Of a DNA stretch of 13,213 nucleotides, positions 1 through 6,954 are shown one piece after another. The stretch's first letter is position 1. The number at the start of each line of letters is the position of its first letter. Source of the stretch: GCA-003244245 sp036494005. Lineage in GTDB: Bacteria; Actinomycetota; Actinomycetes; Mycobacteriales; Pseudonocardiaceae. Below the pieces are notes generated by a model. That model ran no database searches, had not been told where the DNA came from, and saw nothing but the letters and a program-made list of their open reading frames with translations. The stretch covers positions 1 to 13,213 of the forward strand of contig DASXOV010000007.1 of NCBI GenBank assembly GCA_036494005.1, given 5' to 3'. The position numbers and the translations under genes are program-made.

Positions 1-896
1 CGGGTGCCGAGCACGGCCGGGATCACCCGGGCGTCGCAGGCGATGCGGCGGGCGATGTCGGCGTTGATCGGCCCCCCGAAGGTCAGCGACCCGGTCCCGA
101 TCCGGCCCTGCAACACGGTCAGCGCGACGGTGACCACGACCTGGGGGCGTTCCCCGCCCTCGGTCGGCAGGTCTCCGGCACCCAGCGCGCGCTGGGCGAG
201 GTCGACCAGGGCGTCGGCGTCGCGCTGCGCGGGGTCGCGCGGATCTGGCGCTGTCTCGGTGGCCGGGCGGGGCGCGGCCAGCGGACTCAGCGCTGCGCGG
301 AGGATCTCGGTGGCTTCGCGGTCCAGCCAGCCGGACAGTGCATAGCCACCGTCGCGGTCGGTGAAGCTCAGCCGCCGCCGGGTTTCCGGCTGTTCTCTCG
401 GTGGCGGGCCATCCTCGTCGAGGTAGGCCAGCATCCGACGGCCCAACGTCGCCAGTTGCCCCGCGTCCAACGTCCGGGCATGCCGGGCCAGCTCCGCCTC
501 CACCTCGGCCCGTGTCCCGTCGTCGAGGTGGCCCGGGATCCGGGCCAGCACCGAGCGGATCACCGTGACATCCGCCGCGCCGATCGCGCCTTGCGCGACT
601 GCGGCCGCGGTCTCCGGCAGCCGCGGCGGTACCGGGGTGCCATCCACACCGCAGCCGGGCAACACCTCCCCAGCCGCCGACACCCGGGCCCGGGCCTCGC
701 CCCGGGGCACCCGTGCCAGCGCCCGCACCAACTCCACCGTAGTGCCGTACCCCTCTTTCCCGGCGATCCCCCGGGAATCGACCTCGGCCACCACCGACAG
801 CATCCGCGCCCATGTCGCATGCAGCTGGGTTTCCACCGCCCGCAACTCGGCGAGCAATGCCCCATCACTCACCTGCCACGCCGGCACCCTCGACAT
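1..896 (-). CDS. DUF222 / 13E12-repeat family protein, N-terminal part (C-terminus off the left edge)
   Basis: The minus strand reads openly from ATG at 896 to the window edge, giving 298 residues without a stop. The protein starts MSRVPAWQVSDGALLAELRA and continues with a helical N-terminal region typical of DUF222 proteins. Further on are the family-like stretches ADVTVIRSVLARIPGHLDD (about residues 110-128), LSFTDRDGGYALSGWLDREA (about 180-199) and a later LTFGGPINADIARRIACDA (about 270-290). Family members are usually 400-500 residues with a C-terminal HNH nuclease domain; that part would lie outside the window. The ATG at 896 is preceded by a modest AGGG about seven bases upstream. DUF222/HNH genes occur in many copies in actinobacterial genomes and are often thought to be mobile; their function is poorly known. 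The family call is from recognition of the sequence pattern, and nuclease activity is not visible here. Confidence 0.85.
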   Translation of the reverse strand, partial: MSRVPAWQVSDGALLAELRAVETQLHATWARMLSVVAEVDSRGIAGKEGYGTTVELVRALARVPRGEARARVSAAGEVLPGCGVDGTPVPPRLPETAAAVAQGAIGAADVTVIRSVLARIPGHLDDGTRAEVEAELARHARTLDAGQLATLGRRMLAYLDEDGPPPREQPETRRRLSFTDRDGGYALSGWLDREATEILRAALSPLAAPRPATETAPDPRDPAQRDADALVDLAQRALGAGDLPTEGGERPQVVVTVALTVLQGRIGTGSLTFGGPINADIARRIACDARVIPAVLGT

Positions 897-972
897 ACCA
901 TTACCCTATGCAGCACCACCGACAATTCCCGGCCACCATCGACCGGCGAACCCCGACGAGTTTCAAGCCAGC

Positions 973-1017
973 CAACCCTATCCACCCCAGCCCTATCCAC
1001 CCCAGCCCTATCCACCC
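973..1017. repeat. 15-bp tandem repeat A, three copies
   Basis: The unit CAGCCCTATCCACCC occurs at 973-987 (one mismatch, CAA instead of CAG), 988-1002 and 1003-1017, with no spacer. In one plus frame it would read QPYPP three times, and on the minus strand GWIGL three times. Nothing shows that either is translated. Confidence 0.9.
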
Positions 1018-1077
1018 GAGCTGTACCGTTCCCCGCGGAGTCGGCGAACCCGGAGTGAAAGCATGCGGGACCACTAC

Positions 1078-1120
1078 TGTCGTCGGTATCCCTGTTGTCG
1101 GTATCCCTGTCGTCGGTACG
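1078..1120. repeat. 15-bp tandem repeat B, nearly three copies
   Basis: The unit TGTCGTCGGTATCCC occurs at 1078-1092, at 1093-1107 with one change (TGTTGT), and again from 1108, where the match fades after about eleven bases. The sequence is unrelated to repeats A and C but has the same period. Confidence 0.88.
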
Positions 1121-1145
1121 ATTTCATGGACTGAGCTGCCCAATC

Positions 1146-1190
1146 GGTGATCCAGCAGCAGGTGATCCAGCAGCAGGTGATCCAGCAGCG
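1146..1190. repeat. 15-bp tandem repeat C, three copies
   Basis: The unit GGTGATCCAGCAGCA occurs at 1146-1160 and 1161-1175, and at 1176-1190 with only the last base changed. The copies are directly adjacent. This is the third 15-bp repeat within about 220 bases. Confidence 0.9.
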
Positions 1191-1219
1191 TCGTCCGCCC
1201 CGAACTCGCGCCACCGTAA

Positions 1220-1400
1220 GCCGAACTGTCCCGCCGATTCGAGGCCGCTGGGGACGACGGCGCGGTGCGCACCATCCGGCTGGCCGGGCTGGACTCGGCC
1301 CAGCGCGCCGCGCACGCCGACCTGCTCGGACCGGCCCGGCTACCCGGTGAACCCGCCACTGGCCGTCGCCCGAGTCGATGTGGCGGTCCCACGGTTGCGG
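1220..1400 (+). pseudogene. Remnant resembling the N-terminus of a TIGR02679 / JetD-like (Wadjet-associated) protein
   Basis: From just after a TAA at 1217-1219, the frame reads AELSRRFEAAGDDGAVRTIR, then LAGLDSAQRAAHADLLG up to about 1350. After that the protein-like sequence appears to continue in the next frame as NPPLAVARVDVAVPRLR (1350-1400). The pattern of an R-x-x-x-L-x-G-L-x-x-x-Q-R stretch, an alanine-rich helix ending in DLLG, then a strand like LAVARVDVAV, resembles the N-terminal region (DUF3323) of TIGR02679 proteins. Those are the JetD-type subunit of some actinobacterial Wadjet plasmid-defence loci. There is no start codon, the apparent frame shift breaks it, and nothing downstream resembles the DUF2399 domain or partner genes. 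The reading as a decayed coding fragment is fairly likely; the family assignment is tentative. Confidence 0.35.
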
Positions 1401-1610
1401 ACTCGGTGTGCACCGCCGGGTGGCAGAACATCGCGGCCGTCACGTTGCTGCGCGGTCAGCCCTGCGACCCCCGACTCTCGGGCTGACCGGCTCTCACATC
1501 GTTTCCGCGGTTGCGTCGATGGATCCCGGTGTGACGCGCCAGCCGATCCCCTCCCGCTGATCCCTGGTTGTCGACCACCTGCGCGGTGACCCCCAGGCAC
1601 AGCGAAAGAC

Positions 1611-1626
1611 GCCCCCGGCCGGGGGC
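1611..1626. other. Perfect 16-bp palindrome
   Basis: GCCCCCGGCCGGGGGC is its own reverse complement. It has no loop and no T-run after it, so it is a poor fit for an intrinsic terminator. It could be a chance product of the base composition. Confidence 0.5.
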
Positions 1627-1726
1627 ACCCCGGCACTCCGACGTGGTGCACTGGCCGGAGTATTCGCCTGCTACCGACAGTAGTGGCGGGGTACGTAGCA
1701 CACCTGATCGCGTTCACCGTGTAACG

Positions 1727-1739
1727 AAACGGGCCGTTT
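1727..1739. promoter_or_regulatory. Inverted repeat AAACGG-G-CCGTTT upstream of the three-gene unit
   Basis: The two 6-base arms match perfectly around one central base. The site lies 60 bases before the preferred start codon at 1800, in a locally AT-richer stretch where a promoter would be expected. It is a reasonable operator candidate for the 1800-4946 unit. No -10/-35 pair is clear enough to call. Confidence 0.35.
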
Positions 1740-1799
1740 ACCAGGTATCACATGGTGAGTCCCTCGAACACCTTGGGGCACCCACGAAGGGAAGGGCTG

Positions 1800-2555
1800 A
1801 TGGAGCTCCTGCCCACCACCACAGGGAATCCTCCCCCACCCGGTCCGATCCGGCTGCGGGACAGCTGGCGGGTGAGCTGGCACGGACGCCGCGACGCCAC
1901 GCGGCTGCCCCTCGGTTCCGACCAGCCGCCCCCTTATCTGGAAACGCTGCGCGCCGAGGCGGAAGCCGGGCAGCGCACCGTCAGCACCTGGCTGCACCAC
2001 CAGATCGTCGCCATCGACCGCGAAGCGGTGGACATGCTCACCTGGCTCGAACAGGACCGCAGAGACCCGGTGAGCCGTCCGGAGCCGGTGCTGCCGCGCT
2101 CGGCCCCCGACGACGCCGACCCGGCCCCCGCGTTCGCGATTCCGGCCTGGGTACTCGAAGCCCGTCAGACGGCCGCCGTCCAGCGGGAGTTCAACCGCCG
2201 CATCGCCGAGCGCAATCGCGCCGAGCGGCGCCTCGGTGAACTCGGCACCATCCGCCACCACCTGCTCGAAGCGGCCAGAGCCGCGGCGGGAGCACACATC
2301 TCCCGGTACGAGCAGCTGGTCGGGATCTACTGTGCCGCGCTCCTGCGGCGCCAGCCCGACCGGGACCTGGCAGCGGTGGGCTACCGACCCCGAGCGGTCA
2401 CACCCGAGCCGTGGGTCCGCGGCGACCTGCCGCTGCTCGTGCTGGACCTCAGCAATGAGCTGGACGAGAACTACCGCTGGTTCCTCAAGGAGTTCGCGAC
2501 CCGCAGTTCCGCCCGCTCGCATCCCCTCCCCATCGAGGTACCCCGCGCGGGCTGA
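1800..2555 (+). CDS. Hypothetical soluble helical protein, first gene of a three-gene unit
   Basis: The 251-residue protein begins MELLPTTTGNPPPPGPIRLR. The ATG at 1800 is preferred over the in-frame ATG at 1752 because a strong purine-rich site, GAAGGGAAGGG (1786-1796), sits directly before it. I recognise no family. The protein has a proline-rich start, a charged region with LHHQIVAIDREAVDMLTWLE (about residues 65-84), and an acidic and proline-rich linker. A long amphipathic helical stretch follows at about 120-185 (QREFNRRIAERNRAERRLGE within it), likely to form a coiled coil. Near the C-terminus is LPLLVLDLSNELDENYRWFL. There is no signal peptide or membrane helix, so it is probably cytoplasmic. 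The next gene starts 25 bases downstream on the same strand, so the two are probably co-transcribed and this may be the soluble partner of the membrane protein. Confidence 0.82.
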   Translation: MELLPTTTGNPPPPGPIRLRDSWRVSWHGRRDATRLPLGSDQPPPYLETLRAEAEAGQRTVSTWLHHQIVAIDREAVDMLTWLEQDRRDPVSRPEPVLPRSAPDDADPAPAFAIPAWVLEARQTAAVQREFNRRIAERNRAERRLGELGTIRHHLLEAARAAAGAHISRYEQLVGIYCAALLRRQPDRDLAAVGYRPRAVTPEPWVRGDLPLLVLDLSNELDENYRWFLKEFATRSSARSHPLPIEVPRAG

Positions 2556-2580
2556 GTGCCCCTCCGAGAACCAAGGAGTG

Positions 2581-3804
2581 ATGGACGTGCAGTTGCACAG
2601 GCAGCCTCGGCAGACCGCTGGGGTTCGAGACGACCTCGCTGGCGTGGCGGGCCCGGATCCGGGCCCGGACATCGACTCGAATGCGTTGCGGAATTTCGTC
2701 GAGGCCGAGGCGCGCAAGGACGCCGCCAGCGGGATGTACGACGTCAATCTGGGCACCCACGGCCATCCGCTGATCATGGAGCACAAGATCGATCGGTGGA
2801 ACCACCGCTGGTCGGCCGAAGCGGAGATGCGGCAGCACAACGACCGCAAGGCGATCCAGCGGCTCTACCGGCGGGCCACCCACAGCCACGCCACCGGGGA
2901 GAAGACCGCGGAGCACCTGGAGCGGGACCTGCGGGACGCCAGTGCGTACCGCGACCGCATGGAAGCCGTCGTGGCCGGTACCGAATCCGGTGACGACGGG
3001 GGGCTCTGGCCGGCCCAGAGCCGCATCGACGAGAGCCGCCGGGGCGAGGCCGTCAAGGACTGGGCGATCTACCTGGGCGCCACGTTCGCCGAGATCGGCC
3101 TGAACTACACCGCGTTCCAGTTGATGGGCAATTCACTGCAGGAGACCTTGGTGCTGGCGGCGTCCATCATCCTGGTCAACGTGCTGCTGCCCAAGCAGCT
3201 CGGCGAGTTGGTCGCCCGGGTTCGCCGCGGCCGCCAGGGCAGGCGGCTGCTCACCGCGGGTCTGGTGGCCGGCGGAATCCTGTGGGTCGGGGTGTCGTTG
3301 TTCGTCGCGCAGATCCGGACCGCGTATCTGCTGCTGCCCTCGGCCGCGGCGGATCAGACCGGGGATACCTCGCTGCTGGAACGGGCCGGGATCGGCCACT
3401 GGACGCTGACCCTCGGCTGGCTGCTCGTCGTGCTGGCCGTGGGCATGGTGGTGCTGATGCGCAGCGCGATCCGGTTCAACCCGTACCTGAAGAACCTGCG
3501 CGCCGCCCGGGCCCGGGTGGACCGGCTGCGGGCGGCCCTGGTCGAGAAGCACGGCGAGCTGGTGGTGGCCCGCTTCGACCTGCAACGGGCCACCGAGTCG
3601 GAAGCCGACCTCGCCGAACAGTGGGCGGGCAAGCGGGCCGCGCAGGATGGGCTGGCCACCGAACTGAAGCACCACTACCAGCATCATCTGGCCCGCGACC
3701 TGGCCGACCCGACGATCACCGACGGCGTCGAGATCGCCGTCAGCCGCGCCATCTACCGCGCCGTCCCGCCCAGCCAGCCCGAGCCCGGAGAACTGACCCG
3801 ATGA
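2581..3804 (+). CDS. Four-helix membrane protein with a C-terminal coiled coil, second gene of the unit
   Basis: The 407-residue protein starts with ATG at 2581. AAGGAG at 2573-2578 lies only two bases before that ATG but eight bases before the in-frame GTG at 2587, so the true start may be two codons later. Residues 1-158 are hydrophilic and rich in charged residues, for example LIMEHKIDRWNHRWSAEAEM. Four hydrophobic segments follow at about 160-182, 188-207 (LVLAASIILVNVLLP), 223-245 (LVAGGILWVGVSLFVAQI) and 274-293 (LGWLLVVLAVGMVVLM). A long heptad-like region, about 300-375, comes next and includes NLRAARARVDRLRAALVEKH. With four helices both termini should face the same side, probably the cytoplasm. 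The stop codon overlaps the start of the OmpA-lipoprotein gene by four bases (ATGA), which indicates translational coupling and a shared complex. I do not recognise the family; it lacks any obvious MotA/ExbB/ZorA signature. Confidence 0.88.
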   Translation: MDVQLHRQPRQTAGVRDDLAGVAGPDPGPDIDSNALRNFVEAEARKDAASGMYDVNLGTHGHPLIMEHKIDRWNHRWSAEAEMRQHNDRKAIQRLYRRATHSHATGEKTAEHLERDLRDASAYRDRMEAVVAGTESGDDGGLWPAQSRIDESRRGEAVKDWAIYLGATFAEIGLNYTAFQLMGNSLQETLVLAASIILVNVLLPKQLGELVARVRRGRQGRRLLTAGLVAGGILWVGVSLFVAQIRTAYLLLPSAAADQTGDTSLLERAGIGHWTLTLGWLLVVLAVGMVVLMRSAIRFNPYLKNLRAARARVDRLRAALVEKHGELVVARFDLQRATESEADLAEQWAGKRAAQDGLATELKHHYQHHLARDLADPTITDGVEIAVSRAIYRAVPPSQPEPGELTR

Positions 3805-4946
3805 CACGGCGCCTGGTAAAAAGCCGCCTGATCGGAAGCACGATCGCGCTCGTTCTCGGCCTGGTGCTGCTCGTCGGTTGTGGCGGCGCGGCGGGCAGTT
3901 CCGCACCGGGTGCACTGGCCGTGATCGTGGGCGCGCACTCCAACATGGTCGCGCCGAGCCTGATCACCACGGTTCGATCCGAGATCGACACCGCGTCGGA
4001 CCTCGGGTCACCGGCGACCGTCATCGTGGCCGACGGCAGCCCCAGCGCGTCCGCGCCGGTGAGCCTCAAGGCCAGGAACAACAATCCGCTCTACAAGACC
4101 GACCAGGTCAACCAGCTCAACCACCTCATCGACAACACCCGCGCCCGCACCCCTGAGGTGGATCTGCTCGGCGCGCTCGCGCTGGCCGGGCGTTCGGTGG
4201 CCGACGCCACCGGGCCCAGGACCATCATCGTGATCGACAGCGGCCTGCAGACCACGGGTGCGCTGCGGTTCCAGGACCAGGACGGTGCCCTGCTGGACTC
4301 GAACCCCAGCGAGGTGGTCGACCTGCTGCGCCGCACCCAGCAGCTCCCCGACCTCACCGGGACCCGCGTGGTGTTCACCGGCCTCGGCGACACCGCCGCG
4401 CCGCAGCGGACCCTGCCCCAGCCGGCCCGGGCCGTCCTGGTGGACCTGTGGACCTCGATCGTCAAGGCCGCGGGCGGCCGCGTGGAGATCAAGCAGCAGC
4501 CGCTGCCCAGCACCCGGACGTTGCAAGGGCTGCCCCCCGTCGCCGTGGTACCGGTCGCGGTGCGCTCCATCGGGCCGCTGCCCCCGGTCACCGTGCTGCG
4601 CGACGGCACCGTCGGCTTCCTGCCCGACCGGGCCGTCTTCCGGGATCCCGGCCAGGCCCGGCAGGTACTGGCCGACTACGCCACCGAGATCAGGAACGGG
4701 AAGCGGGCCGCGCTCACCGGAACCACCGCCTCGGTCGGCGCGCCGGCCGGCCGGCTGCAGCTGTCCGGGGATCGCGCCGCTGCGGTGCGGGACCTGCTGA
4801 TCTCGCTCGGCGCCCCGGCGGACCGGATCACCGCCCGCGGCGTGGGCAGCGACTTCCCCGGCTATGTGCCCGACCACGACGCGCAGGGCAACCTCGACCC
4901 GATCCGCGCCGCACAGAACCGCCAGGTCATCATCGAACTGAGCTGA
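3801..4946 (+). CDS. Lipoprotein with a C-terminal OmpA-like (peptidoglycan-binding) domain
   Basis: The 381-residue protein has a basic N-terminus (MTRRLVKSR), a hydrophobic helix and the lipobox LVGC with Cys27, so it should be lipid-anchored on the outer face of the membrane. Residues about 35-210 form an alpha/beta region with strands such as ALAVIVGAHSN and TIIVIDSGLQTTG, which looks like a degenerate von Willebrand A-type fold. The C-terminal 100 residues form an OmpA-like domain: GTTASVG (307-313), LSGDRAAAVRDLL (from 321), an RITARGVGSDFPG stretch and a final NRQVIIEL. In classic domains of this family the first motif is GHTDxxG, whose Asp, with an Arg 15 residues later, binds diaminopimelate in peptidoglycan. 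Here that Asp position is Ala310 while Arg325 is kept. The gene starts inside the stop of the membrane-protein gene. Confidence 0.88.
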   Translation: MTRRLVKSRLIGSTIALVLGLVLLVGCGGAAGSSAPGALAVIVGAHSNMVAPSLITTVRSEIDTASDLGSPATVIVADGSPSASAPVSLKARNNNPLYKTDQVNQLNHLIDNTRARTPEVDLLGALALAGRSVADATGPRTIIVIDSGLQTTGALRFQDQDGALLDSNPSEVVDLLRRTQQLPDLTGTRVVFTGLGDTAAPQRTLPQPARAVLVDLWTSIVKAAGGRVEIKQQPLPSTRTLQGLPPVAVVPVAVRSIGPLPPVTVLRDGTVGFLPDRAVFRDPGQARQVLADYATEIRNGKRAALTGTTASVGAPAGRLQLSGDRAAAVRDLLISLGAPADRITARGVGSDFPGYVPDHDAQGNLDPIRAAQNRQVIIELS

Positions 4947-5082
4947 CCCGCACCGATCGGTGTCCCTGTAGGGCGGTCAGCAGCAGCGCGAACGCGGCGA
5001 CCGCTGCCCAGGCTCGCACCGTGTCCCAGCGTTCCCACCGGTCAACCTGCACTCGCCACGATGGGGCGGAGCACTGGCATTC
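4930..5082 (-). pseudogene. C-terminal remnant resembling a DUF1772-type membrane protein
   Basis: On the minus strand the sequence reads ECQCSAPSWRVQVDRWERWD, then TVRAWAAVAAFALLLTALQG, and stops at 4930. The pattern of P-x-W, R-W-x-x-W-x-x-x-R and then a hydrophobic helix ending in LLL is how many DUF1772 (anthrone oxygenase-like) proteins end. There is no start codon close by, and upstream of about 5082 the frame loses any protein-like character. It looks like the tail of a gene whose front has been lost. It overlaps the end of the lipoprotein gene by 17 bases on the opposite strand. Family assignment is from pattern only. Confidence 0.35.
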
Positions 5083-5293
5083 CAGGTAAGTGCCATCGTC
5101 ACCCTCAAGGGCGCCGTCATCTGGATCGGCGGCGGTTAACGTTGAGACGAGCGGCCCGCGCCCTCGGACAGCGGGAACCCCAGGGGGAAGGGGTGCCCAG
5201 CATGCCGTGCTCAGCGGAAAGAGCAGCGTTGACGGCGTGCGTGCGCGGCGGGGGACGAAAGGGCCGATCCGCAGGGTTCGGAAGGGCGTCCAC
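4947..5293. other. 347-base gap before the redox cluster
   Basis: The left half holds the DUF1772-like remnant and a palindrome. The right half (5083-5293) is the leader of the ferredoxin-reductase gene. It contains GTTAACGTT (around 5137-5145) and a TTGACG at 5229-5234 that could serve as a -35 element, but no convincing -10 element follows at the right distance. No RNA gene or riboswitch is apparent. Confidence 0.4.
4951..4962. other. Perfect 12-bp palindrome just after the lipoprotein gene
   Basis: CACCGATCGGTG begins five bases after the stop codon and is followed at once by a small CCC-TGTA-GGG inverted repeat (4964-4973). A role in ending the upstream transcript is possible, but there is no loop in the first repeat and no T-run. 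The sequence also lies inside the minus-strand remnant at 4930-5082. Confidence 0.3.
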
Positions 5294-6901
5294 ATGAAGA
5301 TCGTCGTGGATCTCACGCGGTGCCAGGGATACGCACAGTGCGCCTTCGCCGCGCCGGATGTGTTCGCCATGCGGGGAGACGAGGCGCTGCTGTACGACCC
5401 CGATCCGGACGACGCGGAGCGGGAGAAGATCGCGCGGGCCGCGGCGGCCTGCCCGGTCCAGGCCATCTTCCTCGACCGGGGGGATACCCGGCGGCACCGG
5501 CAGACCGGAGACGGGGCCGTCGCAAGCCCTGAAGAGGCGTTCAAGCGCACCGGACGTATCGTCATCGTGGGGGCGTCCCTGGCTGGGCTGCGGGCCGCTG
5601 GGACGCTGCGGCAGGAGGGATTCACCGGCTCGCTGACCGTGATCGGGGACGAGCCTCACCCCCCTTACGACCGGCCGCCGCTGTCCAAGCAGGTCCTCAT
5701 GGGCCAGGTTCCGTCGCGGCGGACCACGCTGCCCCGCTACGACGAGCTCGACACGGACTGGCGGCTCGGAGTCGCGGCCACGGGGCTTGACCTGAGCGGC
5801 AAGCAGGTGCTCCTGGCCGACGGCGACAAGGTGGGATTCGACCGGTTGCTCATCGCTACCGGGGTGCGGGCCCGACCGTGGCCCAACGAGGCAGAGGCCG
5901 GTCTCGACGGGCTGTTCGCGCTGCACACCCCGGACGACGCGGACGGGTTGTGGCAACGGTTGGCAGCCGGCCCCGACCGGGTACTGGTCATCGGTGCCGG
6001 GTTCACCGGCTCCGAGGTCGCTTCCGCCTGCCGGGAGCTGGACGTGCCGGTGACCGTCCTCGAGCGGGGCGCGGCCCCGCTGGCCGGGGCACTGGGCGCG
6101 GTGATCGGCGGCGTCGCGGCGCAGATGCAGCGCGACCACGGGGTCGACCTGCGGTGCGGCGTTCGAGTCGAGGCGCTGGAAGGCGACGGGAGCGGTCGGC
6201 TGCGGCGAGCCCGGCTGTCCGACGGCAGCACCCTGGACGTCGATCTGGCGGTGGCCGCGCTCGGCAGCATCCGCAACGTCGAATGGCTGGAAGACTCGGG
6301 GCTGGCGGCAGGGGTCTGGGGGGTGGCGTGCGATGCGGGGTGCCGCGCTGTCGACGTCAACGGCGTCGTGACCGACGATGTATTCGTTGCAGGCGACATA
6401 GCCCGATTCCCACACCCCGTCTACGATTACCAGTATCTCGCCCTTGAGCACTGGGGCAACGCCGTCACCCAGGCGGAGATCGCCGCCCACAACATGATCA
6501 GCGCCCAGAGCGAGCGCTGGCCGCACCTGGCGCTACCGGAGTTCTGGTCCACCCAGTTCGGCACCGAGATCAAGTCCGTCGGCGTCCCGACCCATGCCGA
6601 CCAGGTCGTCATCGCTCAGGGATCGGTGCCCGACTACAGGTTCGTCGCCGCCTACGGCTACCGCGGACGCATCACCGCGGCGGTCGCCTTCAACCAGGCC
6701 AAGTGGCTGGAGTTCTACGGTGGGTTGATCGACCAGGCGGCGCTGTTCCCGCCCTCTTTCCGCACCATCGACCAGCCCACCGACGGTCGCCCGATAGCGG
6801 CTGAGGTCCCAGACCGGCCCACCCCTCAGGCCACTGTGGTGGTGACCGGCCACGAACCCAGCCAACGGCGGGCCAGGTTCGTCCGCAGAACGTACCTGTG
6901 A
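5294..6901 (+). CDS. Ferredoxin-ferredoxin reductase fusion (electron donor for the adjacent P450)
   Basis: The 535-residue protein joins two electron-transfer modules. Residues 1-62 are a small ferredoxin of the P450-partner type: C10-x2-Y13-x2-C16 and later C53-P54, three cysteines with tyrosine in the place of a fourth, as expected for a 3Fe-4S cluster. After a 25-residue linker comes an FAD-dependent reductase: the FAD-binding GRIVIVGASLAG (87-98), the conserved PPYDRPPLSK, an NAD(P)H-binding GAGFTG (234-239) and a VFVAGDIAR motif (about residue 365) that contacts FAD. The start at 5294 is chosen because GGAAGGG (5280-5286) lies seven bases upstream and the ferredoxin fold begins at once; upstream sequence in this frame is not protein-like. 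It should pass electrons from NAD(P)H to the P450 encoded next. Ferredoxin and reductase are usually separate genes, so the fusion is notable. The last 30 residues are a low-complexity tail. Confidence 0.93.
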   Translation: MKIVVDLTRCQGYAQCAFAAPDVFAMRGDEALLYDPDPDDAEREKIARAAAACPVQAIFLDRGDTRRHRQTGDGAVASPEEAFKRTGRIVIVGASLAGLRAAGTLRQEGFTGSLTVIGDEPHPPYDRPPLSKQVLMGQVPSRRTTLPRYDELDTDWRLGVAATGLDLSGKQVLLADGDKVGFDRLLIATGVRARPWPNEAEAGLDGLFALHTPDDADGLWQRLAAGPDRVLVIGAGFTGSEVASACRELDVPVTVLERGAAPLAGALGAVIGGVAAQMQRDHGVDLRCGVRVEALEGDGSGRLRRARLSDGSTLDVDLAVAALGSIRNVEWLEDSGLAAGVWGVACDAGCRAVDVNGVVTDDVFVAGDIARFPHPVYDYQYLALEHWGNAVTQAEIAAHNMISAQSERWPHLALPEFWSTQFGTEIKSVGVPTHADQVVIAQGSVPDYRFVAAYGYRGRITAAVAFNQAKWLEFYGGLIDQAALFPPSFRTIDQPTDGRPIAAEVPDRPTPQATVVVTGHEPSQRRARFVRRTYL

Positions 6902-6940
6902 CCCTGGCCGAGCCGCCGAACGTCCAGGTCCCCGAGTTCC

Positions 6941-6948
6941 GGGAGAGG
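6941..6948 (+). promoter_or_regulatory. Ribosome binding site that decides the P450 start
   Basis: GGGAGAGG lies six bases before the ATG at 6955. It favours this start over the upstream in-frame GTG at 6898, which overlaps the stop codon of the reductase gene but has no comparable site. Confidence 0.6.
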
Positions 6949-6954
6949 TCCATC

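Larger units (their letters stand above)
897..1799. other. Gene-poor 0.9-kb gap with repeats, a gene remnant and palindromes
   Basis: No intact gene is supported here. Open frames exist on both strands, as expected at this GC content, but their translations are low-complexity or Arg/Pro/Ser-rich and have no good ribosome binding sites. The interval holds three 15-bp tandem repeats (973-1190), a frameshifted remnant (1220-1400), a 16-bp palindrome (1611-1626) and an inverted repeat (1727-1739) in front of the next gene. The mixture of decay and short repeats suggests a site of past insertion and deletion beside the DUF222 gene. Confidence 0.6.

Noticed and set aside
973..1190. CRISPR array
   Set aside because: The repeats are 15 bases, directly adjacent without spacers, of three different sequences, and no cas gene is present.
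901..1443. A minus-strand open frame of 180 codons that runs through all three 15-bp repeats (GWIGL, PTTGI, LLDHL units)
   Set aside because: The rest of its translation is low-complexity, the repeats stay open in several frames because the period is a multiple of three, and there is no convincing ribosome binding site.
1095..1740. Several overlapping plus- and minus-strand frames of 60-190 codons
   Set aside because: They are composition-driven, contradict each other, and lack start signals; only the 1220-1400 stretch looks protein-like.
2581..4946. Zorya (ZorA-ZorB) or MotAB-type stator
   Set aside because: The OmpA protein has a lipobox instead of a transmembrane helix with a proton-binding Asp, the membrane protein lacks recognisable MotA/ZorA features, and no ZorC, ZorD or ZorE gene follows.
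5090..5293. Upstream extension of the ferredoxin-reductase gene
   Set aside because: The added residues are rich in Arg, Ser and Gly and are not protein-family-like, while a good ribosome binding site precedes ATG 5294 where the ferredoxin fold begins.
5117..6526. Long minus-strand open frame opposite the ferredoxin-reductase gene
   Set aside because: It is a mirror of a strongly coding gene in GC-rich DNA and its translation resembles no protein family.
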